The notes beneath the pieces are model-generated. The model worked only from the letters and a program-made list of their open reading frames with translations. It made no database searches and was not told where the DNA came from. From NCBI GenBank assembly GCA_024305745.1, contig JAHRBS010000009.1, positions 744,001-808,000 on the forward strand: a DNA stretch of 64,000 nucleotides, given 5' to 3'. Shown here piece by piece: positions 55,237 to 64,000 of this stretch. Each line of letters opens with the position of its first letter. Within the stretch, counting starts at the first letter, position 1. The translations under genes and the position numbers were made by a program. Source of the DNA: Polyporus tsugae. Lineage: Eukaryota; Basidiomycota; Agaricomycetes; Polyporales; Polyporaceae.

Positions 55237-58200
55237 ATGGCCCTCGTTGCATCCAGTCCGGGCCTTCCTCCGAATCCCATGGACGTGGACGTCGACCTCG
55301 CGGTGTTTGCACAAGTCTCCCAAAGGCTTATCCACGCTGAAGCGGTTCCCGTTTTGCATTACCTCAACGACCTTGCCCTGCTCCACCCATTTGCCAGCAC
55401 GTCTAGCAGTGCTCCGCCGCCTCAACCGGTCGCTACGCAAGAGATCGAGACCACCATCCCGAAGGCAGTGGCGCGGATCCACCAAGCATGCCAGCAGACG
55501 TTTGGGAACACACAACCTCTCAAGTTCGAGTACGAGGAGGACGCTCTCACTCATGGTATGTCTGTCGCAACCTGTATGTTATGTTGAACGTAACCCACCA
55601 CCTGTTCTCGTAGGCAAGCGTTGTACGCTAACCATCACAAGACCTGATGGACCGACTCGTACATACGCCTCTCCTACACTGTACGGTCGCAAGTACGACG
55701 CGAAAGCAAGTGTCTGCACTCTAGCTATCTCGAGCGGTGCCCTCGACTTCATTTTCGGCGAACCCAATGTGGAGCCATCTTCGTCGGCCGCCACGTCCGA
55801 ACATCCCAGCATCCCGCTCGACATGGACGACTCCGTGAGGGAAATTGAACAGTGCTGTCTCGAGTGGGCTAGCGGCCGCGTCAAGCCTTTCTGGTTGAAC
55901 ATCAATGAGCCTAAGTTTGGCAAGAGTGCGTGTTCGCTGGATACTTCACGACGGGCGAATAGCTATTGTCGCGCTCGGGAACAGACTTTTAATCGCGTCC
56001 ATGATTGGCCTCCTAGTCAAGCCATTGTCGCAAGCCCGGTTCAGGACCCGAGTCTCGGAGGCGCCCCATATAATTGAGTAGCGACGCCCTTATCGTGGTG
56101 GGGTTACCGGGATTCCGGTTCTGAGTGGGCTTGCGGCGGATGGGTAGGTGACGGGAGAACAATCAAAGACCATTTGCAAGTCTGTTCTGAGGATTGCTAT
56201 TCGTCAATGACCGTCGTGCTTGGTTCGGATGGCATGACTAAACTGGCGGATGGACAGCTCAAGGATGCGCATTGCGGATCCGCCTTGGCCCCCGCAATTC
56301 CAGGGTATATTCCGTCAGCACGATCTACAACAGTTCCTCTGAAGCTCGGAAGGCTTGCGCGGAAGCGGCCCTTGCCGACGGTGTCATCGACTACATCAAA
56401 AGTTGGGCGCCATCCGCCGACGACATGGACGTCGTAGAGGAGACCGATCCGTCTTCTGCTATCGGTCTTCAGCAATTCTTCGAGTCGCTTCCTCAACCGT
56501 TTCCGGAACCTGTAGCGGGACGCAGCGCGGTCGACATCAACGGGCCAGCGTGGCTGAACACAACCATACAATCCGCGCGGGGAGGCAAGATAGTCCCGAA
56601 TTTTGTCTGGACCGTTGACGCCAAACACAATTGTGAGCGTTTCCTCAACTGCTACTACTCCTCATCTTCTGACACATCCAAGTCCACGGGTGCCTACTCC
56701 GCCTCGAGCGTCCCGGTGAAGTCAAATCGTACCTCGTGGACGCGCGCTTCGCGAAGCGCATGGAGGCAAAAGCAGCAGTATGTTTACTTGCTATGTCTGA
56801 GGGTGTGGGCGACTACATCCGCGACGTGGGCAAGGCAGTCAAGGAGAAATTGCCGTCCGCGACGCGGAAGCACGTGTCCGAGGTCCTGCAGCCCCTCCTA
56901 AATGCGGAGTACCGCAAGGTGCGCGGACCTGGGATCCAGCCCGCGATCGAGTATGATCAGGACATGGATGGTCAGTCGCGTTCCTTTCTCTCTCGATTCC
57001 GTGTGATTCAGTCAGCTGAGCTCCCTGCCGGTGTCTCTCTTCTCTGTGTGTAGCATGTGGTGCGACGATGGTCATCGAGCTCGCGCCGAACCCGGGTCCT
57101 CAGCAGGTGCGGCGTTACACCGTGCCTGCTGAGTACTGCAACAGGAACGATGCGCGGCTCGCGGTCGTGCATCACGCCGTGCAGGAAGGCGCCATCGACT
57201 TTCTGCGCTTGCAGGGCAATTCGCCGCCACCGGGCTATGTTCCGTACGTTTCTCAGCAGGAGCATCAGTTCGTGAACAGAAAGCGAAAGAACTGGGACTC
57301 CGGCAATAGCGTTGGTGGGGGTGGTGGTTATGGTAAAGGTGATGGATCTCGTGGTGGGGGTGATTGGTCCAGCTACAACGGGTTTGCGGGCCCATCTGCA
57401 GGTGGTCCTACCACAGGCGGCTGGCAGAACAAGAAGCAGCGCACGGGCGGCGGCTTCCAAGGTAATTTCGGGAATGATGGTGGATCTGGTCACAGTCCGG
57501 GTCATCCGTTCAGTCATTCCCAGCCACAGGGCTACGGCCCCTCGGGCCTGGTGGGAGGTGGTGGTTATCAACAGGGTGGGAATAAGCCTGCATGGCACAA
57601 CGGGCAGAGCTCGTATGTCCAGCAGAAGCCGAACTGGAAGCAAAATCTCCGCAACGCTCCTGGCCCCGGCTCTTTTGGCGGCCGCTTGTCAGGCGGCAAC
57701 GCCTACCCTTCCGGCCAATATAAGCCTGGGCCTAGGAGCGGCGGTCCTGGTCCCTCGAGATTCGTTCCAAGACAGCAGCCTATTTCTGTTCCTATTCCTT
57801 CTCCTGCAGTGCAGTATCCGACCATTCCGATGCCGTCGCAGCAGCAGAGGCATCCTGCTCCTCCACCGTATGCGTATCCTGGCGGTGGTGCCGTTGCCGG
57901 GAATGCTCAGTCTCCTCAGGCTGCATCCTCCGGTGCGGTCCCGCAGGCCCAGCACATTCCTATCCCGTTCCAAACTCAGGCTCCCCAGTCTGTAGTTGCG
58001 CCCTTCGGCGTGCCCAGTGCTGTACCTGGTGGTGCTCCATACTCCCCGTACGTGGTGCCTTCAGCGGCGCCTCCAACGCCTCTGCAGTATCCTCCACAGC
58101 AGTACTCGTATGTCGCTGGGCACCCCTCTGCACCCAGCAATGTCCAGGTCGCGGGGTACCAGCAATATCCCCCTCCAACCCAGCCGCACCTTCCCACTCT

Positions 58201-59006
58201 GCCTGTTGTATCTCCCGCTCCTCCAACCCCCACGCCTCCGGTCATAGCCTTTTCTATGTTCCCTTATCCAAATTTTTCTGTTGCTGGTCCGGCCAATCCG
58301 GCGTATCAGCCGTCGTTCGGGCAGCAGCAGCAGCAGCCACCTCGACCGCTTCCTCAACAACCTCCTCAACGGCCTCCGCTCCCTGTGCCACCTACCATCC
58401 AACCGCTGCCGCCACCCCCGCCTTCTGTCCCTCCTCCGCCTCCGCCGCCACCCTTCCATGCGCCTCCGCCAATTCCGCCTAGCCCCTCGACGGCTACGCC
58501 TAAAGCGCCTCAACCTCGACCGACGCTTCCTGCAAGACTGACATCCACGAGCGATCCCCTCTCTTCCTGGCCTACGAAACCGAAGAACCCCGCCAAAGTC
58601 GTGTCCATCCCGTCCACCCCCAAGACGAATGTGCAAGCGCTCTACGGTGAGTCTTTTTCCCTTCTACCCTCGTTTCTCGATCATGATCCCCACCTGCTCG
58701 CCTCCATGCATGCCTGTACCTGCTCGGAGCTGATTGTGTTGACGCTCGCTTTTGCTCTCGACCGGGCTTGGTCTAGATTACTGCAATGAGCACGGTTTTC
58801 CGCCGCCGCAATGGGGCCAGGAGGTCTCGAATGGCGACGTGAGAAAGCACAAGGTCTGGGTCGTGATCGGGAAGACGAAGTTCGAGATACCGGTCCCATT
58901 CTCGAGCCTCAGTCAGGCGCAGGAGAAGGTCGCGGGGAAGGTCGTCGACCAATTCAAGGCGCAAGGTCATGTGGAGGCCCTCAAGGCGGTGGGGTCGAAG
59001 GCGTGA
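55237..59006 (+). CDS. Protein with five dsRBD-like modules and Gly/Pro-rich regions
   Basis: Six exons are predicted: 55237-55555, 55614-55925, 56264-56632, 56683-56970, 57054-58646 and 58777-59006. They join in frame to 1,036 residues. Five modules resemble a double-stranded-RNA-binding fold (helix, strands, helix). Their second halves open exons 2 to 6: KRCTLTITRPDGPTRTY, RCALRIRLGPRNSRVYSV, GCLLRLERPGEVKSYLV, ATMVIELAPNPGPQQVRRY, and HKVWVVIGKTKFEIPVP. Each is followed by a helix with partial KKxAK character, such as RKYDAKASV or KRMEAKAAV. The first halves, such as LYDYCNEHGFPPPQW, close the exon before. Module 4 is followed by a Gly-rich tract (YGKGDGSRGGG) and then a long Pro/Gln-rich one. 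All introns are in phase 1, so the internal exons are symmetric. The 338-bp third intron gap is unusually long. ATGs at 55177, 55213 and 55279 are alternative starts. RNA binding is inferred, not shown. Confidence 0.7.
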
Positions 59007-59616
59007 GCAGGTCAGGGGACGGATATAGCTTGAGCAGGTATGGTGACTGGCGCGTTGAGATTGCGGACACAAGACCTGTGAGGGACTGGACGGGGGGCGA
59101 TGATCGATGCATACTTACCTGGACACGAATACGGGACTACAATTTCTACTCCAGATTCACATAAGTACTCAGGCTACGCTTCTCCGCGCATGTCTCCTTG
59201 CCGTCGGTATCTTATATCCATGTGCGTAAACTTGCTATGTGCATACGCCGTTAATTCTAGTAGCATACAGGGTTATCCAATGTCTAGTACCACTTGGCCC
59301 CATGTTCGTGTGTGTGCTACCATGCTCTGCACCTCCTGGTGGTTCTGACAGTCGTGTTCCTCAAGCTCGGAGCCAGAAGTTCGACGATGGAGTTAGAAGG
59401 CCAAGACACGAGACCTAACGAGATGCTCTGCTGTCCGAATGCCCAGTAGTACATTGCTACATCACACGACATTCGACGATATGATCACCTGCTCCATCGC
59501 GTTCGGCAGCGGTAGCGGGCCGTACGTATACGTAGCGCAGAGCTGAGAGCATCCTGCCCGCCATACTCCTTATCGCCCAACCAACATCATATCCCGCGCC
59601 TGTACATTATCATACC
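59007..59616. other. Intergenic, no gene seen
   Basis: This is the 3' flank of the dsRBD-like gene and the 5' flank of the PhyH gene. No defined element was recognised. Confidence 0.5.
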
Positions 59617-60781
59617 ATGCCTTCCTACGACACCTCAGCTCGCAAGCAACTGTATGATACTCAGGGCTACGTCGTCGTCCCCGACCTCATATCTCCATCG
59701 CTCCTCCTTGAGCTCGAGGCAGCATGCGCGCGCACGGTCGCGAAGACGCGCGAGGGCACTTGGCCGCACCGGCGGACGGTTGGGCGACAGTTCCCACCCT
59801 ACGACGACGGCAACCCAGACTCTTGGGGCGTGCAGCACGTCATGCATCCGGATTTGGGAGAGCGCGCATTTGCACGGTGGTATGCGTCCGACGAATTGGT
59901 GACCGTCGTGTGCGAACTGATGGGGTGTGGGGAGGAGGACCTGCAGATGGGTAAGTTCTGCATACCACCAAACCTTGCCTAACGGCGATCCTTATCAAAG
60001 GACCATGACTACTGGTAGAGCTATTTAATCTCTTGATCAACCCGACCGCGCACTCCTTCGCCCTCAGGTGGCATCGCGACGATGTGCGCGAGACAGCGAC
60101 TGAGGATGAGGAGCGGGAGGCCCTCGGTGTGTGGCATCACGGAGTAAGTCATTACTATCTTCGCACAGTGTAGCACACTCCATATTAGTCCCAGGACCTG
60201 CTCTGCTGATCCTCATGGGCACGTTCCATTGCATTTCCACTGCACTCGAAACTGACCGTGTTCTTCCGCGCAGGTCCAATGGAACACGTAAGTGAGTCCT
60301 CACGTATGCACACCCATCCGCTCACCATTGCCAATGCACCGTGCCCACCTCGGCCCCCCATACGTGCAGCGCACTTCGCAAAGACACCTGCCTGTATATT
60401 GTCCCCAGCTCGCACAAGGTCCCGCGCACGCCCGCGCAACGCGCGCTGTCCTCCACGCTCGAGGCACCCACGAACCCGCTCGACATGCCCGGCGCGATAC
60501 GCGTCACGCTTCAGCCCGGAGAGACAGTCTTCTACAACAACAACATCCTGCACTGCGCGACGTACGACGAGCACGAGGAGCGTATCACGCTGCACGCGTG
60601 CATGGGCGAGGTCCGCGGTGGGCCGAGCCGCGCGCGGAACATCCTGCAGCATGGGCTGGGCTGGATGAAGGAGGAGAGGTTTAAGGAGACACTGGACGAG
60701 AGGGGACGGAGGATGTTGGAGCGGATCGTGAGGCTGCAGGAGAGCGTGGGGGAAGTGGGGTACTCGCTCGCGAACGAGTGA
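59617..60781 (+). CDS. Phytanoyl-CoA dioxygenase (PhyH) family protein
   Basis: Four exons (59617-59950, 60019-60143, 60274-60287, 60370-60781) join in frame to 294 residues. This is a 2-oxoglutarate/Fe(II) oxygenase of the PhyH fold. The N-terminal helix YDTQGYVVVPDLISPSLLLE is typical. The iron-binding HxD lies in LRWHRDDVRE, and the distal His is likely in YNNNILHCATYDEHEE, followed by an Arg that may bind 2-oxoglutarate. The third exon is a 14-nt micro-exon coding VQWNT with its neighbours. Length and layout fit fungal PhyH proteins, which hydroxylate varied small molecules; the substrate is unknown. No biosynthetic cluster partners are visible. The last exon's C-terminal helix (LDERGRRMLERIVRLQES) is unremarkable. 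Confidence 0.82.
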
Positions 60782-61143
60782 GTTGTTGAAGAGGTATTGC
60801 CATAAGGGAATGCTGTGTGACTGCGTGCGAGGGAGTGAGAAAGGGTCCGGGCGGGAGGGGAAGCATCGGACGTCGCATTTCCGACACCAGTACCAGTGTA
60901 ATTATAAGATACTAGGGACGATACTACCAGACTGCGACCGAACGCAATGCGCTCGCAACGTTTTGCAACGATTCTTGTCCAGATATCTTTGAGTGCTCGA
61001 ACGCCGGGGGTGGACGGGGCGAGGGGTCATTAGAAAGAGAAGCAATACACGTTGCGAACGAAGATATGAATTCTCCATAGTCGCGAAAGCATCAACACCT
61101 GACCTGATGGACTACGTTACTACGAGTAGTACTGACTGCAATA
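60782..61143. other. Convergent 3' region
   Basis: This lies between the PhyH gene and the broken HET gene. Nothing was recognised. Confidence 0.45.
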
Positions 61144-62450
61144 CTAGACACCATGGAATTTTACCATAGAGCGATTTAATGAAAGTAGCGTAAACGCCAG
61201 CAATCCACCTAAAGCCACCAAACCTACTGCATGTATGTGACCCTTATCGACATGATGCCTCCCGTCATCTCGCGTGGGGTCGCAGGCGCGTTCCAATGCT
61301 CGCGACGTTTCCGTCTCGAACGGCGGCGAGGAAGCCACTGGAGGCTCGTGTAGGGGTTGAGACGGTGAAGATTTGGACGTCAACCGAGAAGAGGTGGGAT
61401 TGGGCGGGAGCGGCATTCTGGGGTCCGGCAGCTCAGAATGTTCCCGCTCCCGAAGCTCCGCGCCTAGCCGGTATCGCCGGACGGCGGATGTTGTCCCTTG
61501 TGGGGGCGCGAGGGAGGTGAAGGTGAGCCGCAAGCTGAACCTCCTCCGCGAGTCCTTAGGGGAATCGAACTCGATCTCCCTCGTTGCAAAACCGTGGTCG
61601 ATTGACCAGAAGTGGACATAGATGTGGTCTATAGGGTGGTCCTGCGACGAGAGCTTCCCGTCGAGAGATTCAGCATCCTGCGAGGATACCAGGACGCCGA
61701 TCGTTTTGCCAGTGCGCCGGCCAAAATCGCACCCGCAGCGACCAACCTGGACGATGAGGGAGAAATCAGACTGGTTGTTCGAGATGGTGATGTAGTTTTC
61801 TCCGGTGTAGGGTGGAGTGTGGTTGAGGGTAGACTGCCGTCAGGCGATGGTAGTGGTCCCAAACAGGGTCGTGGCTGAACGGCTGGTCCCGCCCCGGACT
61901 TCTGCCCGATGCTCCTGACAATTGCTCCTGCAAAAAACTCGTTGGTAAGGTGTTTGCGAGGTCGTAGGAGGAGGGCTAGTAGCCCCTTGTCCGGGTCTTC
62001 GCATGCGAGGATGGCACAGTGGGTAGTGGCGTTTGGGTGAGAGTCGGGAGAGCAGACGTTGAGAAGGGGGAACTGCGTTCTGAGGCCATACGGAGTGACC
62101 TCGAAAACCTGGTAGAGATCTTCTGTGACTGGAACACTTCTCGCGACAAGTGGACCATGCTCGCAGAAAGCCCGCGGTAAGAATCCTTTGGAGAGGATGC
62201 CAGTAGGTACTGCTTGGGAAACGAGGGAGGAGCGATAAGGTTTTGGCTGGGGTCTGGCGGGAGCGTGCCGAGCGCGGGTTTGCCAGTGATGTGTGAGCTC
62301 GGAGGAAGGAAAGTCAATGAATGGTTGTCCAGGAAGCGACCCCAAGCGAAAATTGTTTGGTCGGGGCTCTGCGAGCGGGGTCGCCTGACTTCGCCCAGAC
62401 GCGGGACAGGATAGCGTAGTGCTCCCGTCGGGGATCCTCCACCCATTTGA
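61144..62450 (-). pseudogene. HET-gene C-terminal part, broken
   Basis: The minus strand carries the part of a heterokaryon-incompatibility gene that follows the HET domain: SPDQTIFAWGRFLDNHSL, QYLLASSPKD, then in another frame SVPVTEDLYQVFEVTPYG and LRTQFPLLNV, then DPDKGLLALLLRPR. In a third frame come the segments GFATREIEFDSPKDSRRRFS and LRLTFTSLAPPQGT. It ends with HAVGLVALGGLLAFTLLSLN, a membrane helix, and a stop at 61144. The sense frame changes at least twice (near 62190 and again between 61900 and 61600). The HET domain itself, expected just upstream (above 62450), is absent. Missed introns could explain part of this, but loss of the domain makes a relic likely. Confidence 0.6.
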
Positions 62451-63321
62451 ACTCGCCGGTTCTGGTGTTTAGGAGTCGCATGATGAGCTACCGTATGGGC
62501 ATCAGTTTGTTGTATCGAGCCACTCAAAAGCGGTAGAACATACTCCTGGGAGAAATCGTATGTTAGGTCTGACGAGGGAGGTGCTGATGTACACATGTCT
62601 GCTTGCCCCTGAGAGTCATCAAGTCAGCCAACTACACGGCATTCGAAGATGCGCTGTGCTTACTAGTCCAAGTTGCGCACAAATGGCGTGCCACGGTACA
62701 TGAGGTGGACCATGGTCGCGTACTAGATATCTTGCAGTTGCCGGTTCATGATCATGATCCGCATGCCTGCTTGCAGGCTGCCTAGTAAGATACCACAAAT
62801 GAGAGAAGAAGCCAAGACTCGGATCAAGAGCGATGAGGAAGAGTGCCACCGTGGACCCGCGGCTACACGTTATAGTAGGCGCTTATGGCCACGAGGTGAC
62901 CTGTGATGCACAGCCTCAATGCCAGTGGCTGGTGGTTTGATCTTTCTCACTATTGTCATCCATCATTTGGCAATGGGCCCGGCCCTAGCGCGTTGGCATA
63001 ACACTGAACCTCCTCCAGGCTGGCAGTGAACCGTGACCTTTCTCGACATCACCCAGAACCCAACGCACCTCATTGAGGAGGTTTCACGCCATCGAACAGT
63101 GGCCCCGTTCAGCAAGTTGCTTGCTGGTCACATCCTCCACCCGCACCGGTTGTGCTAACGTTATTCGAATTGCACGCTAGCTGCGACGAACACTGGGCCT
63201 GCGGGTTCAAATACTCAACGTTTCAACACCTTAGGTGGCTTTTGGAAGGTACATAGGACTAGGACTGATGCTGTGCCACATCACTGATTCTACTTTGGTA
63301 GACCCGTGCCTGCGCCTCGAT
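62451..63321. other. Region between the HET relic and the HET gene
   Basis: This is where the missing HET domain of the minus-strand relic would lie, and it also holds the 5' region of the plus-strand HET gene. I see neither HET motifs nor any other gene. Confidence 0.45.
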
Positions 63322-64000
63322 ATGCGATTACTTGATACACGGACCATTCGTTTCGTTTATGTTAGCGATCCTAGGAGCGTCACCTACGCCATCCTCTCCC
63401 ACACATGGGACTTGCTCGGCGAGCAGTCACTCCAAGAACTGGCCGAGATCCAACGCACCCATCCCGGAGACACTATTTCCAATTCGCCGCTCCTCTCGCC
63501 GAAGATCCGAGACTTCTGTGTCTTCGCTCGGAACGCCGGCTACGACTATTGCTGGATCGACTCCTGCTGCATTGACAAGACCAGCTCGTCCGAGCTCACG
63601 GAGTCGATCAACTCCATGTACGCTTGGTATGGCATGGCCGACGTCTGCTACACCTATCTGGCCGACGTCAGCAGCGGCCCCGCCAACTGGGAGGGAGAGT
63701 TTCGCGCGAGCCGGTGGCACCGACGCGGATGGACACTGCAGGAGCTCATCGCACCCAAGAAGCTCGTTTTCCTCTCTTGCGATTGGTTGGTACTCGGCTC
63801 TAAAGCAGCACTCGCACCGCTCGTCGAGGATGCGACCGGTATCAGTACTTCTGTGCTGATGTTCGAGGAGCCACTGTCGGCCGTGCCGGTCGCTCGTCGA
63901 ATGTCATGGGCGGCTTCCCGAGAGACGACACGGGCAGAAGACAGGGCATACTCTCTGTTTGGCATCTTCAACGTTCAACTGCCCACCATCTACGGCGAGG
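63322..64000 (+). CDS. HET-domain protein, cut off by the window end
   Basis: The ATG at 63322 opens MRLLDTRTIRFVYVSDPRSV, a typical N-terminus of basidiomycete HET proteins. The domain continues with YAILSHTWD, YDYCWIDSCCIDKTSSSELT, ESINSMYAWYGMADVCYTYL, RGWTLQELIAPKKLVFL, and ends in the window with EDRAYSLFGIFNVQLPTIYGE. There are no introns and the frame is intact to base 64000, so at least 226 residues are coded. HET proteins mediate non-self recognition and cell death after hyphal fusion. The C-terminal part lies beyond the window. It is divergent from the broken HET 3' part. Confidence 0.9.
   Translation, partial: MRLLDTRTIRFVYVSDPRSVTYAILSHTWDLLGEQSLQELAEIQRTHPGDTISNSPLLSPKIRDFCVFARNAGYDYCWIDSCCIDKTSSSELTESINSMYAWYGMADVCYTYLADVSSGPANWEGEFRASRWHRRGWTLQELIAPKKLVFLSCDWLVLGSKAALAPLVEDATGISTSVLMFEEPLSAVPVARRMSWAASRETTRAEDRAYSLFGIFNVQLPTIYGE

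Noticed and set aside
61537..61600. tRNA-like stretch on the minus strand (GAGTTCGATTCCC with an AGGACT end)
   Set aside because: The T stem does not pair and no D or acceptor arm fits. The same bases read as the HET-relic segment ATREIEFDSPKDSRRR.

Overview
The window reads as nuclear DNA of a filamentous basidiomycete, most likely an Agaricomycete and plausibly a wood-decay polypore. The grounds are GC-rich genes broken by many introns of about 50-60 bp, HET-domain genes, an M36 fungalysin, a GH45 cellulase relic, and a TAF11/Iec1-type transcription toolkit. The species cannot be named from the sequence alone. No virus, CRISPR array or clearly intact transposon was seen.

Layout. 0.2-3.1 kb (+): a 5-oxoprolinase-like gene that holds only the HyuA half. 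3.4-4.05 kb (-): a broken GH45 endoglucanase. 4.7-6.4 kb (-) and 6.8-8.6 kb (+): a divergent pair, an FCP1/NIF-type phosphatase and a pfkB sugar kinase. 9.0-10.5 kb (-): a frameshifted gene of unknown family. 10.5-20.7 kb: a gene desert. 20.7-23.1 kb (+): an Sfp1/JAZF1-type zinc-finger regulator. 23.1-29.3 kb: a second desert. 29.3-31.4 kb (+): the first of four O-acetylhomoserine/O-acetylserine sulfhydrylase (MET17-type) genes. 31.9-38.6 kb: an unknown gene, TAF11 (-), an Iec1-like zinc-finger gene (+) and an unknown gene (+). 39-45 kb: elongator tRNA-Met loci, Rab18 and a secreted M36 fungalysin. 45.7-46.4 kb: a small coiled-coil gene. 46.6-53.9 kb (-): three head-to-tail MET17 paralogs. 55-59 kb (+): a large protein with five dsRBD-like modules plus Gly-rich and Pro-rich tracts. 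59.6-60.8 kb (+): a PhyH dioxygenase. 61.1-62.5 kb (-): a broken HET-gene 3' part. 63.3 kb to the end (+): an intact but cut-off HET gene.

Common threads. Sulfur and methionine metabolism dominates: four sulfhydrylases of two subtypes share intron positions and two 19-nt micro-exons, and one intact intron-bearing tRNA-Met, one damaged copy and one 3'-half relic lie between copies A and B. A 5-oxoprolinase-type gene (glutathione breakdown) is at the left end. Gene decay is frequent (GH45, the unknown gene at 9-10.5 kb, a tRNA-Met copy, the HET 3' part). The most unusual gene is the five-module dsRBD-like protein, whose modules are each split by an intron at an equivalent place and in the same phase. 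Exon limits given here were read by eye from splice sites and reading frame; they are predictions.
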